Positions 9,733 to 18,298 of a stretch of DNA of 64,000 nt are shown here, in pieces; the stretch's first letter is position 1, and each line of letters starts with the position of its first letter. The translations under genes and the position numbers were made by a program. The stretch lies in contig JAFWNM010000013.1 in NCBI GenBank assembly GCA_017510335.1, positions 186,001 to 250,000 of the forward strand, in the 5' to 3' direction. The stretch is from Paracoccaceae bacterium (lineage in GTDB: Bacteria > Pseudomonadota > Alphaproteobacteria > Rhodobacterales > Rhodobacteraceae). The notes below the pieces were generated by a model. The model saw nothing but the letters and a program-made list of their open reading frames with translations, was not told where the DNA came from and did no database searches.

Positions 9733-10116
9733 ATGACACTTCGGATGGAACCATCGTTGAACGTGCTGGGCGGCACACTGGAACAGTGTTCACGCGACCC
9801 CATGACAGGGTTTTTCAGGAACGGGTCATGCGATACCTGCGCGCAGGATCAGGGGCGCCATACAGTCTGCGCCAGAATGACAGCGGAATTTCTGGCCTAT
9901 TCGAAATATCTGGGCAATGATCTGTCCACCCCGCGCCCTGAATATGATTTTCCGGGGCTGAAACCCGGCGATGACTGGTGCCTGTGTGCTGCGCGCTTTC
10001 TTCAGGCGCATGAAGAAAAAGTCGCCCCGTTGGTGCGGCTTAAATCAACACATCAACACACCTTGCAGATTGTGCCGCTTGTCGTGCTTCAGAAATATGC
10101 AACCGATATGGATTAA
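9733..10116 (+). CDS. DUF2237 family protein
   Basis: 127-aa protein with the DUF2237 signature: NVLGGTLEQCSRDPMTGFFR, then C-xx-C pairs, HTVCARMTAEFL, and FPGLKPGDDWCLCAARF. Five or more Cys, several paired, suggest metal or redox binding, but no function is established. AGGAGAAGG sits just before the ATG. Its TAA stop forms the first bases of a dispersed 37-nt repeat. Confidence 0.85.
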   Translation: MTLRMEPSLNVLGGTLEQCSRDPMTGFFRNGSCDTCAQDQGRHTVCARMTAEFLAYSKYLGNDLSTPRPEYDFPGLKPGDDWCLCAARFLQAHEEKVAPLVRLKSTHQHTLQIVPLVVLQKYATDMD

Positions 10117-10150
10117 AGCAGGTCGCTTAAAACTGGGAACCGGGTTTGAG
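10114..10150 (+). repeat. Family B repeat, 37-nt copy starting at a stop codon
   Basis: Starts with the TAA of the preceding gene, then AGCAGGTCGC, and contains the core CTGGGAACCGGGTTTGAG. About 28 of 37 positions match an inverted copy at 11222-11258. The CTTAAA...CCGGGTTTGAG part also occurs in the copy at 60480-60579. Confidence 0.65.
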
Positions 10151-10221
10151 ATTGTCTAACACACGAAATCGATAACTCAGACCATCTTGCGCAAGGCCGG
10201 AAGCCGGTTTTGTGCCAAGCG

Positions 10222-10731
10222 TCAGTTCTGGCCGGGCGGCTGGTGGGGCACAGCGTCGACAATAAGATCGTCGATGAACAGACTTAGCAACTGCCCCCGT
10301 CCATTGACCTGCGCCTTACGGTAGATGGCGTTGGTCTGGGCCTTCACGGTCCCTTCAGATGTGCTGCGAAAGGTTGCAATCTCGTGAATGCTGAACCCCT
10401 TGAGCACAAAGAATGCCACGTCGCGTTCCGCAGGCGTCAGGCCCCATTCGGCAAACCGCTGTTCCATCAGGTCGATGAACGCGCCTGAGGCGCGTTGCAA
10501 CCGCGCTTCGGCGCGCCCCAGCTTGATCTGGGATTGCGCCAGCAACGCCCCGGACATAACCAACCCGATAACCAGCGCGACTGCGGCGCCAATTTCCATC
10601 ATCTCGCGCAATTTCCAGTCAATGGGTTGGCGTTCAATCCCCAAAAGCGAAATCGCTATATCACTTATGAAAAACAGCGCGCCCACGGCCTGAATGCACA
10701 CCATGATCAGGATTACAAACTTCGGTGTCAC
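10222..10731 (-). CDS. Membrane-anchored LuxR-type HTH regulator
   Basis: 169-aa protein with two N-terminal hydrophobic helices (about residues 5-25 and 45-65, the second ALVIGLVMSGALLAQS), a short coiled region (QIKLGRAEARLQRASGA) and a C-terminal LuxR/GerE-type helix-turn-helix containing LTPAERDVAFFVLKGFS and GTVKAQTNAIYRKAQV. The HTH is full length, but no receiver or autoinducer domain is present, so sensing would be in the membrane part. The start is GTG at 10731 with AGGGAGAGG upstream; a GTG one codon earlier is equivalent. It lies 55 nt downstream of the small exported-protein gene, probably in one transcript. The target is unknown. Confidence 0.82.
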   Translation of the reverse strand: MTPKFVILIMVCIQAVGALFFISDIAISLLGIERQPIDWKLREMMEIGAAVALVIGLVMSGALLAQSQIKLGRAEARLQRASGAFIDLMEQRFAEWGLTPAERDVAFFVLKGFSIHEIATFRSTSEGTVKAQTNAIYRKAQVNGRGQLLSLFIDDLIVDAVPHQPPGQN

Positions 10732-10786
10732 CACGCCTCTCCCTTTAGGGGGGGGACATATGCAACCAGCAAACTGGGGATGACTG

Positions 10787-11155
10787 TCATTCGAACTGAT
10801 CCCTGATCCCGGACAGGTCGTCGTCATCCAGCATGGTGCCCCCGCGTGGCATCGCATCACTGGTGCGATGAGGAATGTCATTTGGTGAAAATTCAACAGC
10901 ATAGTCGCGCAAAATCTGGCCTGATGACAGGTCAATCACCACTTCGCGCCAGACCGGCCCTGAAGATGCGACAACGCGCACACGGCCCAGCAGCGTTCGC
11001 GTCACCGACTCGACGGAATAGCCCTGCCCAAGCAGGGCATCACGCACCATGTCCGGGGTAATGCGCACGCGCGCGTCATCTTGCGCCTGTGCCGGGGCAA
11101 CCGCCAGGATAAAACACAGCGTGAAAATACCGAAATGAAGCGGCAGTGCAGGCAT
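10787..11155 (-). CDS. Small exported PepSY-like protein
   Basis: 122-aa protein with a signal peptide (MPALPLHFGIFTLCFILAVA, cleavage likely after QAQ), then one PepSY-like unit: ITPDMVRDALLGQGYSVESV and VVIDLSSGQILRDYAVE, ending in an acidic tail. The start at 11155 is chosen because it gives a clean signal peptide. Upstream of the LuxR gene on the same strand, it may be the periplasmic partner of that membrane regulator, an inference from position only. Confidence 0.75.
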   Translation of the reverse strand: MPALPLHFGIFTLCFILAVAPAQAQDDARVRITPDMVRDALLGQGYSVESVTRTLLGRVRVVASSGPVWREVVIDLSSGQILRDYAVEFSPNDIPHRTSDAMPRGGTMLDDDDLSGIRDQFE

Positions 11156-11221
11156 TTGCGCGCAATCTCCGTCGCCCAACAGGAATATCCGACCGCCAGG
11201 GCATGTCGCAGGTTCTGAAAG

Positions 11222-11258
11222 CTCAAAACCGGTTCCCGCTTTTGAACAACATACTTCA
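11222..11258 (-). repeat. Family B repeat, inverted 37-nt copy
   Basis: Read on the minus strand it has the same length and about 76% identity to 10114-10150, including the core GGGAACCGGTTTTGAG. The two copies point toward each other and bracket the LuxR and exported-protein genes. Confidence 0.65.
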
Positions 11259-11260
11259 GT

Positions 11261-11301
11261 AAAAACGCCCGCACCCAACGGCAAACGCCGCCGGGTGCGG
11301 G
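11261..11301 (-). terminator. Rho-independent terminator on the minus strand
   Basis: Arms CCCGCACCC (11268-11276) and GGGTGCGGG (11293-11301) with a GC-rich loop are followed, on the minus strand, by five T residues (A run at 11261-11265). It would stop transcription coming from trpB about 320 bp upstream. Confidence 0.7.
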
Positions 11302-11618
11302 GATACACTTAATACTTGTTACACAAGCAAAAGCCAGCTGCTTAAAAACACACTGCCGGTTGTACCGACACTGCGCACCGTCATATGGACTTAAATCAGC
11401 CCGCCACTTTCACAACACATACAACGGCCACTCTTTACAACTGATTACCCTTCGGGCTGAAACAAACAACTTCTGGCCTTGCGGGCTGGAACATAGCGCA
11501 CTCAGACAACAAGCTACCGGAGCGATTCCACAAAATTTCCCCCGGTCCTGAACCGCTACCCCGCCGCAAAAGGTTAATCTATTGTTAAAGAGTTTATATC
11601 TGGCCCATAAACCATAGT
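11302..11618. other. AT-richer gap downstream of trpB
   Basis: No gene is supported. Composition is clearly less GC-rich than the neighbours, especially 11560-11620. A dyad ATAAAC-CATA-GTTTAT at 11607-11622 overlaps the trpB stop. A short open frame at 11360-11551 has no family resemblance and no ribosome site. Confidence 0.5.
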
Positions 11619-12845
11619 TTATGCGCCCATATCAAAGCCCAGATGCTTGGCCACTGTGAAGATATCCTTGTCACCGCGCCCGCACATATTCATGACCAAC
11701 AAATGGTCCGCCGGCAGGTCCGGCGCAATCTTCAGAACATGGGCCAGGGCGTGGCTGGGTTCCAGCGCGGGAATGATCCCTTCAAGGGCGCAGCAGGTCT
11801 GGAAGGCGGACAGCGCTTCGGCATCGGTGATCGAGACATATTGCGCGCGGCCCATATCCTTCAGCCAGGCATGTTCCGGCCCGATTCCGGGATAATCCAA
11901 CCCCGCCGAAATGGAATGCCCTTCCAGAATCTGGCCATGGTCATCTTGCAACAAATAGGTGCGGTTGCCATGCAGCACACCGGGGCGCCCGCCCGTCAGG
12001 CTGGCGCAATGTTCCATCCGGTCATCCACACCGCGCCCGCCAGCCTCGACCCCGATGATGTTGACTGATTTATCATCCAGAAACGGATAGAACAGCCCCA
12101 TCGCATTCGACCCGCCGCCAATGGCGGCAATGATGGTGTCAGGCAAGCGCCCTTCGCGTTCCATCAGCTGTTCGCGGGTTTCCTTGCCGATGATCGACTG
12201 GAAATCGCGCACCATCGCAGGATAGGGATGCGGGCCTGCCACTGTGCCAATGCAATAGAACGTGTCATGCACATTGGTGACCCAGTCGCGCAGCGCGTCA
12301 TTCATGGCATCTTTCAAGGTGCCACGACCGGATTTCACCGGAACCACCTCGGCGCCCAGCAGGCGCATACGAAACACATTGGGGGCCTGCCGTTCCACAT
12401 CATGCGCGCCCATATAGACCACACATTGCAGCCCGAACCGCGCGCAAACTGTGGCGGTGGCCACGCCATGCTGGCCGGCACCCGTTTCCGCAATGATGCG
12501 GGATTTGCCCATGCGCATGGCCAGCAGGATCTGGCCCAGAACATTGTTGATCTTATGCGCGCCGGTGTGGTTCAACTCATCGCGCTTCAGATAGATCTTC
12601 GCGCCGCCGCAATGCTCGGTCAGGCGTTCGGCATAATACAAGGGCGACGGGCGGCCCACATAATGCTTCCAAAGGTCATCCATCTGCGCCCAGAAGCTGT
12701 CATCGGTCTTGGCGCGTTCATATTCCGCTTCCAGTTCCAGAATCAGGGGCATCAGGGTTTCCGAAACGAAACGGCCACCATAAATGCCGAACCGTCCCTG
12801 TTCGTCAGGGCCAGTCATGAAAGAGTTGATCAGATCATCAGGCAT
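11619..12845 (-). CDS. trpB: Tryptophan synthase beta chain
   Basis: Fold-type II PLP enzyme (408 aa) that joins indole and L-serine to give tryptophan, normally as an alpha2beta2 complex with TrpA. The PLP lysine is in [11 protein letters not shown] (K98), the phosphate loop is GGGSNAMG near residue 236, and GAHDVERQ and GRGDKD close the active site. The length is normal. trpA and trpF are not in the window, and the neighbours are unrelated, so the trp genes are dispersed here. The start at 12845 gives MPDDLINSF. Confidence 0.98.
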   Translation of the reverse strand: MPDDLINSFMTGPDEQGRFGIYGGRFVSETLMPLILELEAEYERAKTDDSFWAQMDDLWKHYVGRPSPLYYAERLTEHCGGAKIYLKRDELNHTGAHKINNVLGQILLAMRMGKSRIIAETGAGQHGVATATVCARFGLQCVVYMGAHDVERQAPNVFRMRLLGAEVVPVKSGRGTLKDAMNDALRDWVTNVHDTFYCIGTVAGPHPYPAMVRDFQSIIGKETREQLMEREGRLPDTIIAAIGGGSNAMGLFYPFLDDKSVNIIGVEAGGRGVDDRMEHCASLTGGRPGVLHGNRTYLLQDDHGQILEGHSISAGLDYPGIGPEHAWLKDMGRAQYVSITDAEALSAFQTCCALEGIIPALEPSHALAHVLKIAPDLPADHLLVMNMCGRGDKDIFTVAKHLGFDMGA

Positions 12846-12915
12846 GCGCGTTTCCTCAAGCGGTTGTCGGGATGAGTCCTAGCGCTGCGCGCCTGTGCAG
12901 ACAAGCATATCCCGC

Positions 12916-13500
12916 CTATCTTTCCAGAATCAGCCGCTCGCCTTCGATGGAAATGCGCGCATAGCGGCGCAAATACCCCATTCCCAGCAGCGACACATCC
13001 AACTGGCCTTCATTCACGAAAGCGGGCACCTGCGTGTCGCGGATTTCCAGATCGCCATGCGCAAGGATCACTTCATCCAGACTGACCCGCGCCAGCCCGA
13101 CGGTTCCATTGGCCGTGCGCGCCTGCCCCAGATACGCCAGCGTATCAGGGGCCAGCCCCACCTTCTGGGCATCGGCACGCGACAAGACCAGATCTGACGC
13201 GCCGGTATCGATGATAAAGCGGACAGGTTCGGAATTGACCTGCAAATCCAGATGGAAATGCCCGTCGCGCGCCGCACGCAACACAATCGCCCCGTCCCCG
13301 GTGACAGAGACACGGTTGGTCTGGCTGATATCCTGCCACAGTCCATAGCCCGCGGCCACGCCCACAAAAATAAGCCCCCACAACAGCGCGTGGCGCAATG
13401 TCTGGCCAATATTTTGCTGACGCGCGATCAGGAAATACCCGATCAGAACGGTGCCCCAGACCCCAAGATACACCATCCGTGCAATCTGATCACTGTCCAT
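12916..13500 (-). CDS. Retropepsin-like aspartic protease, membrane anchored (TIGR02281 family)
   Basis: 194-aa protein with two N-terminal hydrophobic helices (about residues 9-26 and 38-55), then a retroviral-type aspartic protease fold: catalytic FIIDTGASDLVL (Asp98), the flap-like region ANGTVGLARV and the C-terminal hydrophobic LLGMGYLRRY that closes the monomer. Such clan AA proteases are frequent in alphaproteobacteria, dimerise through the fold, and act on the periplasmic side. The substrate is unknown. Confidence 0.9.
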   Translation of the reverse strand: MDSDQIARMVYLGVWGTVLIGYFLIARQQNIGQTLRHALLWGLIFVGVAAGYGLWQDISQTNRVSVTGDGAIVLRAARDGHFHLDLQVNSEPVRFIIDTGASDLVLSRADAQKVGLAPDTLAYLGQARTANGTVGLARVSLDEVILAHGDLEIRDTQVPAFVNEGQLDVSLLGMGYLRRYARISIEGERLILER

Positions 13501-13562
13501 GCGGCCCCTCGTTACGCGTGCCCCTTATATCTGGGGGGCGTGCGGTTGAAAACCAGCTGTTG

Positions 13563-14726
13563 TCACGGGCGCGTGACATCAAAATCATAAATCCACGAAA
13601 ACTGGCGCAATGCAGCATCGGGGCGCAATCTGGACATCAGACGCAACCCTGCATGTGCAACAGGCGCCAGCGGCGGGCGCAGGTGGTAATTGCGCGCATT
13701 GCGATTCGCGGCCGCTATTACCCTGGCCACGCGCGCGCGCCGCGCTGTCTGGTATTCCTGCAGCGCGCGGGCAATCGGGGCCTGTTGCAGGCATTGGGCC
13801 AATTGCCACGCATCTTCCAGCGCCATATTCGCGCCCTGCGCCATGAAGGGCAACGTGGGATGTGCCGCATCACCCAGTATCGCCGCATGGCCCCTGTGCC
13901 AGTGGCGCGCGACAGGATGGCGAAACAACCCCCACAGAAAAACCTGCCGCACCTGCGCCAGCCATTCCGGGACCGGCCCGCCAAACCCCGCGAAGGCCGC
14001 GCGCAGGTTTTCGGGGGTGTCGGGATGGTTCCACCCTTCGGACACCCATGTGCGGCGTTCCTGCACCGCAACAATATTGCGCAAGCCCCCCCCCCGCAGC
14101 GGATAGCTGACCAGATGGCACCCCGGCCCCATGAACACTTGCGCTTCGGCCGGTGCACCGGGGGTGGCGGGAATCAACGCGCGCCATGCCACCTGTCCTG
14201 TGAAAAACGGGGTTTCGGGCGGGCCTTCGTGCAGCGCGGGGCGCAACACCGAATGCAACCCATCTGCCCCCAGAACCAGATCCGCGCTAAGACGCTCGCC
14301 GCCATGCAATGTCACGCTGGGGCGCGGTCCATCAGGGCTGACCTGCGCCACCTGTGCCACAAAACGGGTTTCGACCCCGCCAAGGGCGCTTTCCAACAGC
14401 GAAATCAGGTCCGCACGGTGGACAAGGTGGAACCCTGCCCCGCTATGGGGCAATTCCAGCCGCAGGACCTGTTGGCCGCTGCCCCCCGCGCGCAAGACAA
14501 CTGCGCGCGCGCGCAGGGCCGCTTGCGACAGCGCCCCCTCCAGCCCCAACGCCCCCAGCACGCGCGCACCGTTGGGGCTTATCTGCAGCCCTGCGCCCAC
14601 TTCGCGAAACGCGCCCGCCTGTTCCAACAGCAGAACCTGCGCGCCGCATTGGCGCAACCTTGCTGCAGCCGCCAGCCCCGCGACACCCCCGCCGATAACG
14701 ATTACGTCCAACCCTGCAAGCGTCAC
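13563..14726 (-). CDS. FAD-dependent aromatic monooxygenase (salicylate hydroxylase/UbiH-like)
   Basis: 387-aa class A flavoprotein monooxygenase. The Rossmann FAD motif GGGVAG (residues 12-17) starts the protein; RADLISLLESAL and the DG motif region (LVLGADGLHSVLR) follow; the second FAD motif GDAAHPTLPFMAQGANMALED is intact. These enzymes hydroxylate aromatic rings with NAD(P)H and O2. The sequence resembles salicylate or 3-hydroxybenzoate hydroxylases more than UbiH, but the substrate cannot be called and the neighbours do not help. No frame break is seen. Confidence 0.88.
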   Translation of the reverse strand: MTLAGLDVIVIGGGVAGLAAAARLRQCGAQVLLLEQAGAFREVGAGLQISPNGARVLGALGLEGALSQAALRARAVVLRAGGSGQQVLRLELPHSGAGFHLVHRADLISLLESALGGVETRFVAQVAQVSPDGPRPSVTLHGGERLSADLVLGADGLHSVLRPALHEGPPETPFFTGQVAWRALIPATPGAPAEAQVFMGPGCHLVSYPLRGGGLRNIVAVQERRTWVSEGWNHPDTPENLRAAFAGFGGPVPEWLAQVRQVFLWGLFRHPVARHWHRGHAAILGDAAHPTLPFMAQGANMALEDAWQLAQCLQQAPIARALQEYQTARRARVARVIAAANRNARNYHLRPPLAPVAHAGLRLMSRLRPDAALRQFSWIYDFDVTRP

Positions 14727-14774
14727 ATCACCCCCCTATCCGACTGCCCCGACCGGCCCGCATACCCCCTGACA

Positions 14775-14805
14775 TAAAAAAACCGGGTTCATAAGGGAAC
14801 CCGGT
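14775..14805 (-). terminator. Rho-independent terminator of dksA
   Basis: Stem ACCGGGTTC / GAACCCGGT with a short loop, followed on the minus strand by a run of T (A run 14775-14782). It lies 28 nt beyond the dksA stop. Confidence 0.92.
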
Positions 14806-14832
14806 GTCGCAGTCTGGCGCTGTGCCACGCGA

Positions 14833-15255
14833 TCAATCGTCGCGGTGCACACGTTCCTTGCGTTCATGCGCCTCTTGCGCCTGCAAGGTCATTGTGGCGA
14901 TGGGGCGCGCGTCCAGACGTTTCAGCGAAATCCGCTCGCCAGTGACTTCGCAATAGCCGAAATCCCCGCTTTCAATGCGGCGCAGCGCGGCATCGATTTT
15001 TGAAATCAGTTTACGTTGCCGGTCGCGGGTGCGCAGTTCAAGCGCGCGATCGGTTTCTTCTGACGCGCGGTCCGCAATGTCGGGAATATTGCGGCTGCTA
15101 TTGGCCAGATCGGCCAGCGTTTCTTGTGATCCCTTAAGGATGTCTTCTTTCCAGACCATCAGCTTTCTGCGGAAATATTCCAGCTGACGGTCATTCATGA
15201 AAGGCTCGTCTTCGGCCGGACGGTAATCATCCGGCAGGAATGTTTCTGGCTTCAT
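14833..15255 (-). CDS. dksA: RNA polymerase-binding transcription factor DksA
   Basis: Binds the RNA polymerase secondary channel and, with ppGpp, adjusts stable RNA and amino-acid gene transcription. 140 aa from the start at 15255 (MKPETFLPDDYRP); a longer 157-aa version from 15306 is possible. The coiled coil runs from MNDRQLEYFRRKL to about residue 100 and carries the tip Asp-x-x-Asp type IPDIADRASEETD. The C-terminal globular part has one Cys only (GYCEVTGER, then ARPIATMTLQAQ), so the classical four-Cys zinc site is missing. Zinc-free variants are known in alphaproteobacteria. Confidence 0.95.
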   Translation of the reverse strand: MKPETFLPDDYRPAEDEPFMNDRQLEYFRRKLMVWKEDILKGSQETLADLANSSRNIPDIADRASEETDRALELRTRDRQRKLISKIDAALRRIESGDFGYCEVTGERISLKRLDARPIATMTLQAQEAHERKERVHRDD

Positions 15256-15466
15256 GCCCCGTTCCCCTGTCTGTGCAGAATGATAGGTCTTGAGGTCTTC
15301 ATCCATCTTGCACCCATATTCAGCGCTGTGACGGGCAAATACCGGAAGGGCCGGGGAATGTCACGCGCTTTCGCACCCTTTGTGAAACCTGCCTTGCCGC
15401 GCATCGCAGGGCAAGCTAGGTTTGCACAAAGCGGATGCGCCACAACGCAGGGACAACAACAAAAAC

Positions 15467-16309
15467 ATGCATTTCACCTCCACTGAATCGTATATCGCCA
15501 GCGAAGATCTGCGTGTTGCTGTGAATGCGGCCATCACGTTGGAACGCCCGCTGCTGGTCAAGGGCGAACCGGGCACGGGCAAGACCGAACTGGCCCGCCA
15601 GATTGCCGCGTCGCTGGACTTGCCGATGATCGAATGGGGCGTCAAATCGACAACCCGCGCCCAGCAGGGCCTGTATGAATATGACGCCGTGTCGCGCCTG
15701 CGTGACAGCCAGCTGGGCGATGCGCGTGTGAATGATGTGCGCAATTACATCCGCAAGGGCAAGCTGTGGCAAGCGTTTGAAGCCGAGGGGCGCGTGGTCT
15801 TGCTGATTGACGAAATCGACAAGGCCGATATCGAATTCCCCAACGACCTGTTGCAGGAACTCGACCGGATGGAGTTCTTTGTCTATGAGACAGGCGAGAT
15901 GGTGCGCGCCCGGCACCGCCCGATTGTCATCATCACATCGAATAATGAAAAAGACCTGCCAGACGCCTTTTTGCGCCGCTGCTTTTTCCACTACATCCGC
16001 TTTCCGGATATCGACACGCTGAAGGCGATTGTCGCAGTGCATTTTCCCGACATCAAGCCCGCCCTTCTGACAACCGCATTGACCCAGTTTCTTGAAGTGC
16101 GCGACACGCCGGGGTTGAAAAAGAAGCCTTCCACCTCGGAAGTGCTGGACTGGCTGAAACTGCTGCTGGCCGAAGACCTGACACCCGAGGACCTGAAGCG
16201 CGACGGGCCAAACGCCCTGCCCCGACTTCATGGCGCGCTATTGAAAAACGAACAGGACGTGCATTTGTTTGAACGGCTTGCCTTCATGGCACGCAGGCAG
16301 GGGCGCTGA
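15467..16309 (+). CDS. MoxR-family AAA+ ATPase (CoxD-like)
   Basis: 280-aa AAA+ ATPase: Walker A GEPGTGKTEL near residue 34, Walker B VVLLIDEIDKAD near 112, sensor 1 ITSNNEKDLPDAFLRRCFF, then a C-terminal lid. MoxR/CoxD proteins act with vWA partners as metallo-enzyme maturation or insertion chaperones. The vWA partner is the last gene of this five-gene operon (18299). The start at 15467 (MHFTSTESYI) is chosen because it begins the conserved domain; no strong ribosome site is visible. The next gene starts 1 nt after its stop codon. Confidence 0.93.
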   Translation: MHFTSTESYIASEDLRVAVNAAITLERPLLVKGEPGTGKTELARQIAASLDLPMIEWGVKSTTRAQQGLYEYDAVSRLRDSQLGDARVNDVRNYIRKGKLWQAFEAEGRVVLLIDEIDKADIEFPNDLLQELDRMEFFVYETGEMVRARHRPIVIITSNNEKDLPDAFLRRCFFHYIRFPDIDTLKAIVAVHFPDIKPALLTTALTQFLEVRDTPGLKKKPSTSEVLDWLKLLLAEDLTPEDLKRDGPNALPRLHGALLKNEQDVHLFERLAFMARRQGR

Positions 16310-16310
16310 T

Positions 16311-16751
16311 ATGGACATACGGCCAGTATCTGCACAGGACAAACCGAAATGGGCGCAGCTTTGGTATGCCTATCTGGATTTCTACGACACCTCCCTGCCG
16401 CTGAATGTGTATGACGCCACCTTCGCGGCGGTGTTGTCGGACGATCCGCACAGCCCGTGCGGGTATCTGGCCTGGCATAAAGGGCAGGCCGTCGGGCTGG
16501 TGCATTACCTGTTTCACGCCCATTGTTGGCAGCCTGAAGGGGTGTGTTACCTGCAAGACCTGTTTACCACCCCGGAATCGCGCGGCATTGGCGCAGGGCG
16601 CGCACTTATTCAGGCGGTCTACGGCGCAGCCGATGCGCGCGGCGTGGAAAACGTGTATTGGATGACACAGGATTTCAACGCGACGGCGCGCAAACTCTAC
16701 GACAAGGTCGGTGAAGTGACCCCGTTCATCAAATACAAACGCCCCGTATGA
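16311..16751 (+). CDS. GNAT family N-acetyltransferase
   Basis: 146-aa single-domain GNAT acyltransferase. The acetyl-CoA pyrophosphate loop is TTPESRGIGAGRALI (RGIGAGR at about residues 97-103), followed by the helix LIQAVYGAADARGV and the YWMTQDFNATARKLYDKVGE C-terminal segment typical of the fold. The start at 16311 directly follows the MoxR stop codon, and the end overlaps the lipoprotein gene by 4 nt, so it is inside the MoxR-vWA operon. The substrate is unknown; RimI-like or small-molecule acetylation are both possible. Confidence 0.9.
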   Translation: MDIRPVSAQDKPKWAQLWYAYLDFYDTSLPLNVYDATFAAVLSDDPHSPCGYLAWHKGQAVGLVHYLFHAHCWQPEGVCYLQDLFTTPESRGIGAGRALIQAVYGAADARGVENVYWMTQDFNATARKLYDKVGEVTPFIKYKRPV

Positions 16752-18109
16752 TACGTTTCGCACTGGTCTGTGCAGGGCTGTTGATGGCGGGCTGCGCCAT
16801 GGGTCCGCCCGCCCCTTCGGAACCGTCAATCGACCTGTCCTTGCAGACCCGCGCACTCAGTTCCGCGGCGCTGTTTGGCGCGTCGCGTGCTTTCGCGCCC
16901 CAGCGCAGCAATGCACAGATCGCGCAAGACATTCTGGAACTGGGCTTCAGGCTGGAATCAGGGCGCGAAATTGCGCGGTTCTCCCGCTTCGAGGGGGCGG
17001 TCACGCTGTCGCTGCACGGCCAGGTGCCACCCTTGGGCATCGTTGAAACCGACCGGCTGATCACCCGCCTGCAACGCGAGGCGGGGCTGGATATCCGCCG
17101 CGTTGAAGGGCAAGGCAAAATCGCTGTTGAATTCGTCCCGCGCGCCGATCTGCGCCGTGCGGTGCCCAATGCCGCCTGTTTTGTCTTACCCAACATCACC
17201 AGTTGGGACGAGTTCCGCGCCAATCCGCGCGCGCCCGCACTGGACTGGACACGCGTTGTGCGCCGTGACCGCGCGCTGGTTATTGTGCCCGCCGACAGCA
17301 CCGTTCAGGATATGCGCGATTGCCTGCACGAAGAAATCGCCCAGTCCCTTGGGCCGCTGAACGACCTGTTCCGCATTGGCGAAACTGTCTGGAATGACGA
17401 CAATTTCCAAACTGTCCTGACAGGGTTTGACATGCTGGTTCTGCGCGTCTGGAATGACCCTGCATTACAGCCCGGTATGACGCGCGAACAGGTGGCCGAC
17501 CGCCTGCCCGCGCTGCTGGCGCGGCATAACCCGTCCGGCGCGGCCAGCACGCCACCGGCCCTGGACCCTGTTCCCACCCCCATGGCGTGGACACGGGCCA
17601 TTGAGGCCGCGTTGGGCGCCACATCACGCCGCGCCAGTTTCCGCGAGGCGCAACGCGCGCTCGCCATCGCGCTGGAACAGCGCTGGCAGGATGAGCGCCT
17701 TGCCTTCAGTCTGTTTCTGTCCGCGCGGTTTGCCCCGCCGGAAGATGGCGCGCAGGCGCTGGAAGCCATGATACTGGCCGCGCGCATTTATGGTGTGCGG
17801 CCCGGCACGGATGTGCATCGCGCGCATGTTCATTTGCATCTTAGCGCGCAGGCGCTGGCCAGCGGACAACATGATCTGGTCTTGCGGCTGACAGACACAG
17901 CCATGACCGCGGCGCGCCAGACAGAAAACGGGGCCTTGCTGGCCTCGCTTATGCTGTTGCGCGCGCAATCACTGGAACGACTGGGCCAGCGCACGACGGC
18001 CGACACGCTGCGCCGTGACTCTGTGCCGTTTGCCCTGTATGGCTTCGGCTCTCAGCAAGCTGCCGACAACCGGCGCGCAGAAATCGAAGCCCTTGCGCGC
18101 AGGAACTGA
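16748..18109 (+). CDS. DUF2927 domain lipoprotein
   Basis: 453-aa predicted lipoprotein: signal peptide with lipobox LMAGC at residues 12-16, then a DUF2927 region (about 55-250) with FSRFEGAVTLSLHG, TRLQREAGLDIRRV, a CLHEEIAQSLGPLND metzincin-like segment (HEE) and NDLFRIGETVWND. The C-terminal 180 residues are Ala/Arg-rich helices that look TPR-like. DUF2927 proteins are thought to be zinc-dependent peptidases, consistent with the HExxQ-type segment, but this is not proven. The start overlaps the GNAT gene (ATGA). Confidence 0.8.
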   Translation: MIRFALVCAGLLMAGCAMGPPAPSEPSIDLSLQTRALSSAALFGASRAFAPQRSNAQIAQDILELGFRLESGREIARFSRFEGAVTLSLHGQVPPLGIVETDRLITRLQREAGLDIRRVEGQGKIAVEFVPRADLRRAVPNAACFVLPNITSWDEFRANPRAPALDWTRVVRRDRALVIVPADSTVQDMRDCLHEEIAQSLGPLNDLFRIGETVWNDDNFQTVLTGFDMLVLRVWNDPALQPGMTREQVADRLPALLARHNPSGAASTPPALDPVPTPMAWTRAIEAALGATSRRASFREAQRALAIALEQRWQDERLAFSLFLSARFAPPEDGAQALEAMILAARIYGVRPGTDVHRAHVHLHLSAQALASGQHDLVLRLTDTAMTAARQTENGALLASLMLLRAQSLERLGQRTTADTLRRDSVPFALYGFGSQQAADNRRAEIEALARRN

Positions 18110-18129
18110 AAACAGAAGGAAGAACTGCA

Positions 18130-18294
18130 ATGATCGTGATTTTCGGACTGGTGGCCGGGGCGCTTCTGGGCCTGCGCAGCGCGCATAAGCGGGGCGGCAA
18201 CCGGCTGGACAAGGCCCAGTATGCGGCCGTAGGCGGCATTGTCGGCGCATTGGTGGGGTTGTTTGCCACAATCGGGCTGGAAAAGCTGCTATAG
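18130..18294 (+). CDS. 54-aa two-helix membrane protein
   Basis: ATG preceded by GAAGGAAGAA, encoding 54 aa with two hydrophobic segments: IVIFGLVAGALLGL and AVGGIVGALVGLFATIG, separated by a basic loop RSAHKRGGNRLDKAQ. Gly-rich helices suggest close helix packing. It ends 4 nt before the vWA gene and begins 20 nt after the lipoprotein gene, so it is firmly inside the operon. It resembles small apolipoprotein-like or DUF-type inner-membrane proteins; no function is known. Confidence 0.8.
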   Translation: MIVIFGLVAGALLGLRSAHKRGGNRLDKAQYAAVGGIVGALVGLFATIGLEKLL

Positions 18295-18298
18295 CCCC

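Noticed and set aside
11360-11551. A 63-codon frame in the AT-rich gap after trpB
   Set aside because: No ribosome site, no family resemblance and a composition unlike real genes here.
13398-14777. A 459-codon frame on the plus strand over the FAD monooxygenase gene
   Set aside because: Shadow of the minus-strand gene, which has complete FAD motifs; the frame is Arg/Pro/Gln-rich and without a domain.
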